The notes: generated by a model from the letters alone, not told the origin. Shown: positions 54,121 to 63,961, numbered from the stretch's first letter. The stretch is DNA of 64,000 nt from Bacillus sp. cl95 (GCF_900115925.1 NZ_FOYF01000003.1:318721-382720); one strand, 5' to 3'. A program made the numbers and translations.

Positions 54121-54149
54121 AAGCCCTTCTACCATAAGTAGGGGCTCTT
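54121..54149 (-). terminator. Attenuating terminator between precursor and maturation genes
   Basis: On the minus strand AAGAGCCCCTAC TTATG GTAGAAGGGCTT then TTC. A partial terminator here would make the precursor more abundant than its enzymes, as in many RiPP operons. Confidence 0.65.
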
Positions 54150-54187
54150 CTTGAGTTAACCGAAATTTTGTTCGAAACCTAAAATTA

Positions 54188-54517
54188 TTAGCGCTTACAG
54201 CGACCGCCACCGCCACAATTACCACCACAGCGGCCTCCACCACCGCAATTGCCTCCACAACGGTGTCCACCACAATTGCCTCCACAAGATGAACAACCAA
54301 AGCAGCTGAAACAACGGAAACAATTTGAGCAGTTAAAACAATTGAAACAGCTAAAACAATTAAAACAATTAAAACAACTAAAACCACCAATTGTACCAAC
54401 ACCGATAAACTGGCGATCCTGATCTGTATAGTACTGGTTTGGATCCCAAGAAACTGCCTGAGTTGCTTGGTAATCCCCTAAGTTCAGCATTTGGAGTTCT
54501 CTTTGAAAATCATTCAT
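54188..54517 (-). CDS. Heterocycloanthracin/sonorensin-type TOMM precursor peptide
   Basis: 109 residues: leader MNDFQRELQMLNLGDYQATQ through about residue 45, then a core of FxC-type triplets. Cys at 48, 51, 54, 57, 60, 63, 66, 69, 72, 75 and 78 (exact spacing of three), then six more in a Gly-rich tail (82, 87, 91, 97, 101, 107). The pattern fits the heterocycloanthracin family, where cysteines become thiazoles. ATG after CAGGAGGTTACAAAA. The modification genes follow in the same direction. Activity and final structure are unknown. Confidence 0.93.
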   Translation of the reverse strand: MNDFQRELQMLNLGDYQATQAVSWDPNQYYTDQDRQFIGVGTIGGFSCFNCFNCFSCFNCFNCSNCFRCFSCFGCSSCGGNCGGHRCGGNCGGGGRCGGNCGGGGRCKR

Positions 54518-54868
54518 TTTTGTAACCTCCTGTAGTATAAAAACAAGCCCTATAAACCCTTTAAAACTTCAATTAAAGAGCTTAATTGAAAATATAACTT
54601 CTAATGTATTTAATACTCCCCAACAAAATATGTGAAATGGGTGGGTATTGCTACTAATACAAAAGCCTATTTTATTGGAGATTTGCAAATACCGTAAAAC
54701 GAAGAAAGAGTACTAACATGAATAGTAGTCCAATTCATTGAAATTCAAGCGAAGTTTCTTTCTGAAATAATTTCATTGTCATTTCTTAAAATGAACCTAA
54801 AGACTACATATAAAAATTTCTTAGTGAATATTAATTAAAGAATATGAGTTAAATAAAGGGGTGAAACG
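54518..54868. other. Divergent intergenic region
   Basis: About 350 bp, AT-rich, between the TOMM precursor and the DUF2935 gene. Must contain promoters for both; none could be set with confidence. Confidence 0.4.
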
Positions 54869-55663
54869 ATGTCTAATTCATTTGTATCCCAATCCTTAGA
54901 TGAAATTCGTTTTTGGTCAAGGATTATGAAGGAACATGCGTTATTCTTAAGTCTCGGTTTTAGTTATGATGATAAACAATTGATAGAAGAAGCAAAGCAA
55001 TTCATTCCAGTATTTCAAAGAATTGAAGAAGAACTAAGTAATTTCAATGTAAACTCTGATCCTCAGCAAATTATTAAGTTTAATAATCAAGTTTACCAAG
55101 CAGCCGTTTCTATTTGGGCTTATAAAAGAAAAGTTCTCGGTCTAACATTGCAGTGTAAAATTAGATCCAACAATTACGCATTATTAATTGACCATACAAG
55201 TAGGGAGGCAGCTTATTTCGCTAAACGCTTGAAAGAATTAAATGCGGGAAAATTGAAACCCTTACCGGAGGCAATTATAAAAGAAAATGTTTTCTTTCTA
55301 AAAATTATGGCAGACCACTCAAAATTTATCGGTCATCTACTTGATCCTTCTGAAAGAAAGCTAGTTGAACAAGCAAGGGAATTCAGCCATGACTTTGATC
55401 AACTGCTTTATCAAGCGATGGACTTAGATCACATGCGTCCTCAATCTGAAACTAAACCAATATTAGATCAATTTCTTGATCAAAACCGGGTGTCAGTAGC
55501 CTCTCTAAGGGACTTTAAGAAGACCGCGAGAGATTTAATTGAAGCATGCAGAATAAAGAGCAATATTCATCCCCTTCTTGCAGATCATGTTTTCCGTGAA
55601 GCTGAGAGATTTCTTCATGTTATTGATAGGTTTGAAGCCAGCCTTACTTCAACAAACGGTTGA
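54869..55663 (+). CDS. DUF2935 domain-containing protein
   Basis: 264 residues. Two repeated helical bundles: residues about 8-125 (SLDEIRFWSRIMKEHALFLS) and about 145-260 (FFLKIMADHSKFIGHLLDP), each with paired His/Glu (EH, DH) suggesting metal binding as in ferritin-like bundles. This is the DUF2935 family. ATG after AAAGGGGTGAAACG. It is divergent from the TOMM precursor; no link beyond location. Confidence 0.9.
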   Translation: MSNSFVSQSLDEIRFWSRIMKEHALFLSLGFSYDDKQLIEEAKQFIPVFQRIEEELSNFNVNSDPQQIIKFNNQVYQAAVSIWAYKRKVLGLTLQCKIRSNNYALLIDHTSREAAYFAKRLKELNAGKLKPLPEAIIKENVFFLKIMADHSKFIGHLLDPSERKLVEQAREFSHDFDQLLYQAMDLDHMRPQSETKPILDQFLDQNRVSVASLRDFKKTARDLIEACRIKSNIHPLLADHVFREAERFLHVIDRFEASLTSTNG

Positions 55664-56009
55664 ATTTACCGCTGAATGCTTTGTCATAATTCACTATTTA
55701 TATAAGAAGAAGTCGCTTTCCTTTATTAAAAAACCAGAGTGGAATACCACACTGGTTTTTTAAATTATCTTTTCAGTTTCCGATTTTTCTAACTCAACAT
55801 GGTAAACAGTCACTTTATTCATACCAGTATGGAATTAAATTAAGTGCAGCTAAAACAATTAGTTATAAATTAATTCTTTAAAGGAAAGATAATATATAAA
55901 ACAACCGAGGTAATGGCGTAATTACTCTCCCAATCAAAATTAACCTTAATCTATCTCTTAGAAACACATATCTCTAGATCTAAATCCATAGTCCAATGGA
56001 GTGAATGTA
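55664..56009. other. Intergenic region
   Basis: About 345 bp; holds the terminator at 55730-55762 and AT-rich DNA with no other clear feature. Confidence 0.4.
55730..55762 (+). terminator. Terminator of DUF2935 gene
   Basis: AAAAAACCAG and CTGGTTTTTT enclose a loop with TGG/CCA pairs. Confidence 0.9.
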
Positions 56010-56651
56010 TTGAGGAATAGTAAACGAATTCATTTAGTATTACTTTTAATCGTAACTTCCGTATTCATCTGGTCATTAATAAAGCCAGAAGGTTACCTCA
56101 TATGGTCTTTGGAAGCACTTCCTGCTGTAGTGGTTCTGATCACTGCAATCCTCCTATATAATAAGTTTCGCCTGACGACGCTATCGTATTTCATCATTGC
56201 AATTCTTTCGATATGGATGTTCATCGGTGCACATTATACATATTCTAAAGTGCCGCTCTTTAGTTGGATAAAAGATTATTTTGAGTTAAAGCGGAATCAT
56301 TATGATCGGGTAGGACACTTCCTAAAAGGATTATCTGCAATTGTCATTAGAGAAATATTCATACGTATGACACCACTTAAAAAAGGGCCGTGGCTAACTT
56401 CGGTTACTTTAAGCTTTGCACTAGCGATTGGCGCTTTATATGAGATTATCGAATGGCTAGCATCCAAAGTCTCCAAAGGTGGAAAGGCTTCTAAACAGTT
56501 TTTAGGAACGCAAGGTGATAATTGGGATTCTCAATGGGACATGTCGCTAACATTTATAGGCTCTATTGTGGCTTTGCTAATTCTATCAAAGTTACACAAT
56601 AAGCTTTTAGTTAAAAAGGGGATTTCCATCGAACAAAAGAATAATCGTTAA
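56010..56651 (+). CDS. DUF2238 (YjdF-like) membrane protein
   Basis: 213 residues, about six membrane helices. Family marks: YDRVGHFLKG, the ALYEIIEWLAS helix, and GTQGDNWDSQWDM. Start taken as TTG 56010, 8 nt after GGAG; GTG 56001 overlaps the ribosome site. Function unknown. Confidence 0.82.
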   Translation: MRNSKRIHLVLLLIVTSVFIWSLIKPEGYLIWSLEALPAVVVLITAILLYNKFRLTTLSYFIIAILSIWMFIGAHYTYSKVPLFSWIKDYFELKRNHYDRVGHFLKGLSAIVIREIFIRMTPLKKGPWLTSVTLSFALAIGALYEIIEWLASKVSKGGKASKQFLGTQGDNWDSQWDMSLTFIGSIVALLILSKLHNKLLVKKGISIEQKNNR

Positions 56652-56689
56652 AAATATGTACGTATTTCATATCCATATTCAATCGTCCT

Positions 56690-56712
56690 GGCTGGTTTCC
56701 TACCAGCCTTTT
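56690..56712 (+). terminator. Terminator of DUF2238 gene
   Basis: GGCTGG/CCAGCC hairpin then TTTT. Confidence 0.85.
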
Positions 56713-56734
56713 GCATGCATAAATCAAATAAAAG

Positions 56735-56762
56735 TTTAGGGGAAATAAGCCTATCCCCTAAA
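56735..56762 (-). terminator. Terminator of gerA-type operon
   Basis: TTTAGGGG and CCCCTAAA pair; on the minus strand CTTTTATTT follows. Confidence 0.85.
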
Positions 56763-56778
56763 CCTAATCATTTTCCTA

Positions 56779-57942
56779 TCATTCATTCTTCTTCGATCCA
56801 ATCATACCGTAATCCTTTATCGTTATATTGACATCATATGTTATGGGAATCTCACTAAATTCCTTATCCCAATCCTTTCTCACATCTTCCCAAACCTTTG
56901 GGTACTTAATTCGTAATTGGTTGCCAAATCCCGCAACATCAACTTTGTACCCTTTTTGCATCTTTTTTGTGACGGTCTCTACCAATCGTTTCACTTCTTT
57001 TTCGGCAGCTTTTTCAATATGTTTTACATTCTTATTCTTAAACGCAGGTTTTAAATAAGGATTCCAATATTCAGCAATTCTTCCCTCAGATTCAATCTTT
57101 ACTGTGAATGAAATCCTGTTTCCTTTCACATGTGGCTGTATCTTGCTCTTCATTGTCTCTATTTCATAGTATGTTGCCCTTTCACCTGCTTTTTCATAGG
57201 CTTTTACAGCACCCCCCTTTCCTTCTCCTGTTATCCAAGAAATACCTTCAACCTCTTTCTTATTCAAAGACCCGACCATTTTATTTGTTTTACCGTGAAT
57301 AATGGCAGCTCCAATAAACTCCACTTCACCTTTGGAAGAATCGAGTCGCTGCAAGAGAAAACTGGTCCCTGAATTCATTGTCCCCCATATCTTCATTAAA
57401 GAAGTATGTCTCAATATTCGTGTAGTCAGCTCCTGATTCGCAATTTCTACGATGCGTAATGCAGGAATAACGCCTGGTTCTTTCGTTTCAAGAACTTGAT
57501 CGGCTGGCCCTTTCGATATAAAAATAAGCGTACTGCCTCTTATATCTATATCCCGAAAGTACAAATCCGTAAATTCTCTCAAATTTCGTTCTCTTGCTAA
57601 TGCTTCACCTATAATGACCGTTTTTTGATGAGAACCAAAAATGATGCCTTCCCTCTTTAATGTCGTTTCCCATCCTGTAGGTTCTAATGCAATCCCATTT
57701 TCAGACACATTTATATATGGTTTTTGTGGTGTCGGCGCGCTTGAGTTATTCCCTATCGCTTTTGGGATTACATATTGGAGAGTGCTTCTTAATTTCCCAT
57801 CTCCATCCTTATCAATAGCTGACCCTGTTATGAAATTAAGATCATCAATCGGCTTACTACTCCAGCAACCTGTAAGCAGGAAAATGACAAGAGCAATTAT
57901 TAAAACAAGGTGATATGGTCGAGTTTGGTTATATTTTTGCAT
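56779..57942 (-). CDS. Germinant receptor C subunit (GerAC family lipoprotein)
   Basis: 387 residues. Lipobox LLTGCWSS near residue 26, then the Ger(x)C fold: DDLNFITGSAIDKDGDGKL, GSHQKTVIIGEALARERNL, FRDIDIRGSTLIFIS, and SFTVKIESEGRIAEYW. It is exported to the inner spore membrane and assembles with A and B subunits. Starts 14 nt inside the end of the B gene, after AAGGAAAG. Confidence 0.94.
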   Translation of the reverse strand: MQKYNQTRPYHLVLIIALVIFLLTGCWSSKPIDDLNFITGSAIDKDGDGKLRSTLQYVIPKAIGNNSSAPTPQKPYINVSENGIALEPTGWETTLKREGIIFGSHQKTVIIGEALARERNLREFTDLYFRDIDIRGSTLIFISKGPADQVLETKEPGVIPALRIVEIANQELTTRILRHTSLMKIWGTMNSGTSFLLQRLDSSKGEVEFIGAAIIHGKTNKMVGSLNKKEVEGISWITGEGKGGAVKAYEKAGERATYYEIETMKSKIQPHVKGNRISFTVKIESEGRIAEYWNPYLKPAFKNKNVKHIEKAAEKEVKRLVETVTKKMQKGYKVDVAGFGNQLRIKYPKVWEDVRKDWDKEFSEIPITYDVNITIKDYGMIGSKKNE

Positions 57943-59029
57943 GTTTTCTTTCCTTCACCATTGAGATTAACAAAAGTAAAATGGGTATAAAACAAAACAA
58001 GTAAAAAGCAAAATTCCCGATCATTCCTCCCATTTTGAATACACCATTGATATTCTTTGGAATCATGGCAATGAAATAAATGACAGGTACTGAAACATAA
58101 ATAAATGGGTGGGGACTTTTTCCAAAAACCTGAGCCAAACCTAGTACTGCAGCAAAAAGTGCAATGATATAGGTAGCAAAAATTTGCATAATCCATATCA
58201 CTAGAAGGAGTGAATCAAAGCGTTCAAATAGGAGACCCTTAATTTCAAAACTTCGAACAAAAGTTAGTACGGGCCAAGTTTGTGATAAAACTCCGTCTAT
58301 AGATAATGCACCTATGACCATTACCACTGTAATGGTATAGAAGATGATAGGCCCTCCTACACCAAGTAATACTAATCTTTTTGGTTTATTTTTTTCTTTC
58401 ATAAACATAAAAATGATGAGGATAATTTCGAAGCCTGCAAAAGATAGCGATGTCGTCGTGAGCCCTTTAACAACCGGCATAACACCCATCCCTAATACTG
58501 GTCGAATATTATCAACTTCAAATATACTTATTCCTAGAAACATAACTACTAGAAAGAAGAGAACCGTTATCGGAAAAATAATCTCTAACATACGTGCAAT
58601 TGAATTGATACCCCCCATTACCAAGTAGAAACCAATCCAAAGAAACGGCATCATTACAGCCCATGTAGGAGTACCCTGTAACAAAAATAATCTTGTGGTC
58701 TCTGCCATAGCTCGAACCTCAAAAGCAGAAAGTCCAATGTAATATGCTACTACAATAAGACTGAGCAAAGACCCTAACCATTTGCCAATAAGTTTTTGAT
58801 TAAATTGATAGAATGTTTCGCTTGGGTATCTTTGGCATAATTTAAAAATTAAAAACACCATAAACATGATAAATATCCCACTAACTATGACTGCGATCCA
58901 AGAATCAGGCGTTTTTATTTTTTCCGTTGTTATTCTAGGTAAGGTCAAGATCCCTGCACCAAATATAAAATTTGAGATAAACATGACAGCTTGCGATGTC
59001 GTTATTCGATCTATAGGATTGGTATTCAT
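57929..59029 (-). CDS. Germinant receptor B subunit (GerAB family permease)
   Basis: 366 residues, ten-helix amino acid permease-like spore protein: ITTSQAVMFISNFIFGAGIL, FEVRAMAETTRLFLL, and the G-rich helix 1 motif. GerAB-type subunits bind the germinant. ATG 59029 follows GAAAGGA; an upstream TTG is too near the site. Between A and C subunits as usual. Confidence 0.94.
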   Translation of the reverse strand: MNTNPIDRITTSQAVMFISNFIFGAGILTLPRITTEKIKTPDSWIAVIVSGIFIMFMVFLIFKLCQRYPSETFYQFNQKLIGKWLGSLLSLIVVAYYIGLSAFEVRAMAETTRLFLLQGTPTWAVMMPFLWIGFYLVMGGINSIARMLEIIFPITVLFFLVVMFLGISIFEVDNIRPVLGMGVMPVVKGLTTTSLSFAGFEIILIIFMFMKEKNKPKRLVLLGVGGPIIFYTITVVMVIGALSIDGVLSQTWPVLTFVRSFEIKGLLFERFDSLLLVIWIMQIFATYIIALFAAVLGLAQVFGKSPHPFIYVSVPVIYFIAMIPKNINGVFKMGGMIGNFAFYLFCFIPILLLLISMVKERKHAKI

Positions 59030-59052
59030 AGTAGTCAAATCCTTTCGTTCCG

Positions 59053-60606
59053 CTACCTCTTTCTAACAGAATCTTTAGGGTGTAACATCTTTGGACGTCG
59101 TTTCATAATTGAAAGTGGAACTCGGATCATGAAGTCCTTCCAATCACTCAACCGATATGGAACCGCTGGGCTCACATATGGTATACCAAAACTCTTTAAT
59201 TTTACCAAATGGCTGCAAAGCAAAAGGAAAAATAAAATGACTCCATACAGTCCAAATACACTAGCAAATAACATCGCAACAAATCGCAGCATTCTTAAAG
59301 CAATCCCTACATTATATTGCGGGAGTGTAAAGGAAGATATGGCCGTTACTGCCACAACGATGACCATAATTGGACTGACAATTCCCGCTTGCACTGCTGC
59401 TTCTCCGATAATTAAACCGCCGACAATTCCAAGTGATTGACCAATTGGTTTCGGCAAGCGGAGTCCCGCTTCTCTTAATACCTCAATAGACACTTCCATT
59501 ATCATTGCTTCAATAAGTGGTGGAAAAGGAACACCTTCTCTCGTTGCTGCAATTGAAAAAGTAAGAGTAGTCGGGATTAAGCCTTGATGAAAAGAAATAA
59601 AAGAAATATATAATGAAGGTGCAAATAAAGCTGCAAAAGCTGCAAAATAACGTAAAAGTCGAATTAATGTCCCGGCTAGCCACCGTTCATAATAATCTTC
59701 GGGTGACTGCAAGAGCATATTAAAGGTCACCGGTACGATTAAGGCAAAAGGAGATCCATCTAAAAGAATGGCTACCCTGCCTTCCATTAAGGCACTCATT
59801 ACACGATCTGGCCGTTCTGTACTTTGCACTTGCGGAAACGGACTTAAATAATTATCTTCAATTAATTGTTCGACATAACCTGATTCAGGGACATCGTCAA
59901 TATTGATTTTACTGATTCTTTCCTTAACTTCTTCTATCAAATCATCATTTGCGATATCTTTCATGTAAGTAATAACAAGTTCTTTTTTTGATCTTTCCCC
60001 GACTTGAAAGTTGATAATGGTTAAGTTTTGATCCTTACCATACCTTCTTAAAAGGGCTGTATTATCACTTAAGTTTTCAATAAAGCCTAAACGAGGACCA
60101 CGAACTAGCGCTTCCGAAGGTGGCTCTTCCATTGCTCTAGTTTTTGCTTTCGCTTCCCCTAAGAGGAAAGCCCCAGTATAACCCTCCACCAATAATGCAA
60201 CGGAACCAAACATGACCCCTGAAGTTAACTCTTTCAGCTTCTGAATCTCCCTTATGTTACTAACAGAGAGGGGTTGCTTTTTCATGTAATCTTGAATGGA
60301 GTCTTTGGTTTCATTTGTAAAGTCAAACATCAATCCACGCATAATTTGTTCTTGAATCAAATCTGTATCTGCTAATCCATCTATAAAAACTACCGTAGCA
60401 AGAACATTTGTTTGCCCTAGGTGAAATTCGCGAAAATTCACATCTGAATTATGTCCAATTTCATTTCGAATCAACTCTAAATCATTCTTAAATACACCTG
60501 TAAGCATTCGAGAATTGTGATTAGTTTGAGATATGGTTTCTTTCGTTCCTGTTTCTTGTTTGGGCTTATGTCTGTCTATTGATTTCCGCCACTTCACACG
60601 AATCAC
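59053..60606 (-). CDS. Germinant receptor A subunit (GerAA family)
   Basis: 517 residues from GTG 60606, which overlaps the stop of the preceding small gene (GTGA). GerAA marks: [54 protein letters not shown], and a four- to six-helix C-terminus ending in FGIPYVSP. The N-terminal soluble domain (about 1-260) includes [10 protein letters not shown]-like segments. Longest start (60630) lacks a ribosome site. A-B-C order is the standard for tricistronic gerA operons. Confidence 0.93.
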   Translation of the reverse strand: MIRVKWRKSIDRHKPKQETGTKETISQTNHNSRMLTGVFKNDLELIRNEIGHNSDVNFREFHLGQTNVLATVVFIDGLADTDLIQEQIMRGLMFDFTNETKDSIQDYMKKQPLSVSNIREIQKLKELTSGVMFGSVALLVEGYTGAFLLGEAKAKTRAMEEPPSEALVRGPRLGFIENLSDNTALLRRYGKDQNLTIINFQVGERSKKELVITYMKDIANDDLIEEVKERISKINIDDVPESGYVEQLIEDNYLSPFPQVQSTERPDRVMSALMEGRVAILLDGSPFALIVPVTFNMLLQSPEDYYERWLAGTLIRLLRYFAAFAALFAPSLYISFISFHQGLIPTTLTFSIAATREGVPFPPLIEAMIMEVSIEVLREAGLRLPKPIGQSLGIVGGLIIGEAAVQAGIVSPIMVIVVAVTAISSFTLPQYNVGIALRMLRFVAMLFASVFGLYGVILFFLLLCSHLVKLKSFGIPYVSPAVPYRLSDWKDFMIRVPLSIMKRRPKMLHPKDSVRKR

Positions 60607-60728
60607 TCTTTCTCTATTGAATGAACCCACTTAAAGAATTTGGTTAATCCCAATGGAACTAAAAACGTAATGATAGTTTGGATGAACACGATATAGTCAG
60701 GCATATAGGACAAGATTGTCTTTAGCAA
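60603..60728 (-). CDS. Small single-TM protein leading the gerA-type operon, 41 aa
   Basis: TTG 60728 after GGAGAGTGATC gives about 41 residues: [40 protein letters not shown]. One membrane helix. Its stop overlaps the start of the A subunit (GTGA), which strongly suggests it is translated. It is shorter than described GerD-type D subunits (two helices), so it may be an undescribed accessory peptide or a leader peptide. Confidence 0.6.
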   Translation of the reverse strand: MLKTILSYMPDYIVFIQTIITFLVPLGLTKFFKWVHSIEKE

Positions 60729-61008
60729 TTTGGATCACTCTCCATCTATGCTTTGCAATGGTATTGCTAGAAAAAATGATAAATCTCATATAAAAATCGA
60801 CTGAATTATTTTCTATATCTACCATTATTTCCTGAAGCATGCTAGATTAACCGAGAAAATCGATTCTCACCAAAGGCAATGAATTCATCAATCCCTAGAA
60901 AAGAGTATTAGTTCATACTTATTAACTAAATCTTGGGTGGTATTTAAAATAATGACTACATAAATGGGGATAATAAAATTATCTATTTTGACTGGGGAGG
61001 ATACACAA

Positions 61009-62682
61009 TTGAGATCTACCGAAAATACATTATCGATTTTTGCATTAGGCGGCATAAATGAAATTGGGAAAAACATGTATGTTGTTCAATATGGTGACGA
61101 TATCGTGATCATTGATTGTGGAGGGAAATTTCCAGACGAGAGTTTATTGGGAATCGATTTAATCATTCCTGATATGACATATTTGGAAGAAAACCAGGAC
61201 AGGATTAGAGCTATGATTGTCACACATGGTCATGAAGACCATATCGGAGGCATTCCTTACTTTTTGAAAAAATTGAATGTCCCTATTTATGCGACGCGAT
61301 TCACTTTAGGTCTGATTGAATTAAAGTTGGATGACCATCGTCTGAAAAGAGATACAAAACTCATTACAGTAGACTCTGACTCGAAACTGGAATTAGGTGA
61401 AATCAAAGTATCCTTTTTCAAAGTGAGCCATAGCATTCCAGATTGTTTGGGAATTGTTTTTCATACACCTGAAGGGAATATTGTTCATACAGGTGACTTT
61501 AAATTTGATTTAACACCTGCAAATAACCAATATTCCGATATCCATAGAATGGCTGAGATCGGGAATCAAGGCGTTTTAGTTTTATTATCCGAAAGTACGA
61601 ATGCTGAACGCTCCGGTCTAACACCGACAGAAAGAATGGTCAGTGAACATATGGATGAGGCATTCATGAAAGCTGACGCCAAAGTTTTCGTCTCTACCTT
61701 TGCCTCGAATGTGAACCGTGTCCAACAGGTAGTGGATGCAGCCATGAAGACGAATCGAAAGCTGGCCTTACTAGGAAGAAGTATGGTTAATGTTGTTTCG
61801 GTAGCAATCGAAAGAGGATATCTGACTGTTCCTGAAGGAATGTTGATTGAGGCGCATCAAATTGAATCATTTCCTCCGGAAAAAGTAGCCATTCTGTGTA
61901 CCGGAAGTCAGGGTGAACCAATGGCCGCCCTCGCACGTCTTGCAAGTGGAAATTATCGCGATGTTATCATTTATCCTGGAGATACAGTCATCTTAGCTGC
62001 ATCACCGATTCCTGGTAATGAGCGCGACGTATCGAAAATCATCGATAACTTATTCCAACTCGGCGCAAAGGTCATTTACGGATCTGGAAGCACTACAGGA
62101 ATGCATGTATCTGGACACGGTTATCAGGAAGACCTAAAACTGATGCTTACACTAATGAAACCGACATATTTCATTCCGATTCACGGGGAATATCGAATGC
62201 TCCACCATCATCAACTTCTTGCTGAATCCGTGGGAGTGGAAAAAGGAAATACTTTTATCATCAATAATGGTGATGTCGTTGATATCGAAAAATCGGTTGC
62301 CGTACAGACAAGGAATATTCCCGCAGGAGATACTTATGTGGACGGTGGTGGCGTTGGGAACGTAGGAGACGTTGTACTCCGTGACCGCAAACAACTTTCG
62401 GAAGATGGTATGCTCGTGATTGTATTAACATTAAGCAAAAGGGACGGAAAGATTATTCAAGGTCCTGATACCATTAGTCGCGGATTCGTCTATGTCAAAG
62501 ATTCAGAAAATATTCTAAAAGACATTAATCGAATTGCAAAATCTACAATAAACGAATTACAAGAAGACAATATTCGTCAGTGGAATGTCATGAAACAAAA
62601 TATTAAGAAAAGTGTTGGGCAATATTTATTCAAGCATACGCGAAGAAAACCAATGATTCTCCCTATTATTATCGAGATTTAG
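61009..62682 (+). CDS. Ribonuclease J
   Basis: 557 residues from TTG 61009, 8 nt after GGGGAGG. Metallo-beta-lactamase/beta-CASP nuclease: THGHEDHIGGIPY (HxHxDH), SHSIPDCLG, HTGDFKFDLTP, the beta-CASP CTGSQGEPMAAL, and ISGHGYQED-type His motif. RNase J has 5'-3' exo- and endoribonuclease activity. Length and identity to both J1 and J2 types; it could be an extra paralogue since Bacillus rnjA and rnjB have other neighbours. Upstream 280 bp hold no other clear gene. Confidence 0.93.
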   Translation: MRSTENTLSIFALGGINEIGKNMYVVQYGDDIVIIDCGGKFPDESLLGIDLIIPDMTYLEENQDRIRAMIVTHGHEDHIGGIPYFLKKLNVPIYATRFTLGLIELKLDDHRLKRDTKLITVDSDSKLELGEIKVSFFKVSHSIPDCLGIVFHTPEGNIVHTGDFKFDLTPANNQYSDIHRMAEIGNQGVLVLLSESTNAERSGLTPTERMVSEHMDEAFMKADAKVFVSTFASNVNRVQQVVDAAMKTNRKLALLGRSMVNVVSVAIERGYLTVPEGMLIEAHQIESFPPEKVAILCTGSQGEPMAALARLASGNYRDVIIYPGDTVILAASPIPGNERDVSKIIDNLFQLGAKVIYGSGSTTGMHVSGHGYQEDLKLMLTLMKPTYFIPIHGEYRMLHHHQLLAESVGVEKGNTFIINNGDVVDIEKSVAVQTRNIPAGDTYVDGGGVGNVGDVVLRDRKQLSEDGMLVIVLTLSKRDGKIIQGPDTISRGFVYVKDSENILKDINRIAKSTINELQEDNIRQWNVMKQNIKKSVGQYLFKHTRRKPMILPIIIEI

Positions 62683-62692
62683 TCTTTAAACT

Positions 62693-62735
62693 AAAAAAAG
62701 GAGTCAGTCACTAATCCCTAGTGGCTGACTCCTTC
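62693..62735. terminator. Bidirectional terminator
   Basis: AAAGGAGTCAG(T)CACTA pairs with TAGTG(G)CTGACTCCTT between convergent genes. Confidence 0.9.
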
Positions 62736-62743
62736 ATAATGAT

Positions 62744-63346
62744 TTATTTGAGCTTCTCAATCTTCAAAACATGACTGGTTCTATCCAAAAAAGTGAAACG
62801 ATAAGTTTCTCCTTCCGTTATTGTTATGGGAAGCCCAAATACAAAAAATTCACGATGATCCGCTTCAATAATATAATCCCCATCTTCCATATACTCAACA
62901 TTTTTTACTAATAGCTCTTCTTCCTTCCAATCACCATTTGAGTAATCCTTCATGTCCAAAACACAATCATATGTAAACGATCCACCATAATAAATGAGTC
63001 CTCCAGTTAACAGGAGGACAAAAATCCCACCAAGGCTGAATTTCAATACGGTATTTTTTGAAACTTTTTGTGGATTTCTAAAAACGATCACAATTATTAA
63101 ATATAAGAACATTGCACATAGTGTCAATCCTGTCAAAATGAGTGAACCGGTTGCAAACGATTCCAATAAAAATACTCGATAATTCACTTCAATAGTATTA
63201 ATATCCGTTAATTGAAATAAAAAATTAGTAAAGATAAATATTCCTGCAATGAGCAAAAATATGACCATTATGATCATAAAACCAAAAACAATCCTCATTC
63301 GTTGATCTGAGATTCCATTTGAAATTTTGAGTTTACGCTTCTTCAA
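62744..63346 (-). CDS. Hypothetical membrane protein, 200 aa
   Basis: TTG start after GAAGGTGATTTAG. Three hydrophobic helices (about residues 18-44, 53-88, 98-125), then a C-terminal extracytoplasmic domain (about 126-200) ending VLKIEKLK. No family recognised. Confidence 0.75.
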   Translation of the reverse strand: MKKRKLKISNGISDQRMRIVFGFMIIMVIFLLIAGIFIFTNFLFQLTDINTIEVNYRVFLLESFATGSLILTGLTLCAMFLYLIIVIVFRNPQKVSKNTVLKFSLGGIFVLLLTGGLIYYGGSFTYDCVLDMKDYSNGDWKEEELLVKNVEYMEDGDYIIEADHREFFVFGLPITITEGETYRFTFLDRTSHVLKIEKLK

Positions 63347-63415
63347 CTAAATCACCTTCACTATGTAGTGCTCTCTTGTTCAAATCATTCTACTAAAATT
63401 TAGTGTTTCGGAAAG

Positions 63416-63961
63416 TTAACTTCTTTTGTTCTCGTAAACATATAATTTAGCGTTCTCTGGCCGATTGAATTTTGGACCTACAAATCCTCTTTTTATTAAT
63501 TCCTTTCTCATAAATATCATTACCCCTCCGTGACCCACAATGAGAACATCTTCCTTTTCATCACCAATGATTCTGTCGAGGATATCATTTATTTTTTGAA
63601 TTACTTCCTTCTTGCTTACAGGTTGTGAAGAATGATTAAAAAACCAAGCCAATCTTATAAGTATAAGGTGTATAGTCAAAGGAAGCTTTATATTGAATCT
63701 AAGTATTGGACTCAAACTTAATTCGCGCAATTCATTTATATAAACGATTTCACCATTAAACGCCTTTCTCGCAGTCGTAGATGCTCTTGGCAAATCGCTT
63801 GAATAACATTTCATCCACTCTATATTGCATAAATCAATCTCTTTTTCCATCACTTCTGATTCATCGTATTCTTTGACCCAATTCATCAACTCTTCTGAAG
63901 TAACAAGGCCAGATGGGTAACCCCTTTTCACTTCAAAATGACGTAGTAATCCAACTCTCAT
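63416..63961 (-). CDS. Histidine phosphatase family protein
   Basis: 181 residues: the catalytic RH motif is LLRHFEV at residues 5-11 and the second His is in LIVGHGGVM. SSDLPRASTTARKAF and ELRELSLSP are the other family marks. Probable phosphatase; substrate unknown. ATG after AGGGGGGGAATTC. Confidence 0.88.
   Translation of the reverse strand: MRVGLLRHFEVKRGYPSGLVTSEELMNWVKEYDESEVMEKEIDLCNIEWMKCYSSDLPRASTTARKAFNGEIVYINELRELSLSPILRFNIKLPLTIHLILIRLAWFFNHSSQPVSKKEVIQKINDILDRIIGDEKEDVLIVGHGGVMIFMRKELIKRGFVGPKFNRPENAKLYVYENKRS

Noticed and set aside
54200-54380. Tandem repeat that could look like a CRISPR or satellite
   Set aside because: The 9-base periodicity comes from the FxC codon triplets of the precursor core; there are no spacers.
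54073-54402. 109-residue Val/Ala-rich ORF in another frame over the TOMM precursor
   Set aside because: It is a frame shadow of the cysteine triplet repeats, with no ribosome site.
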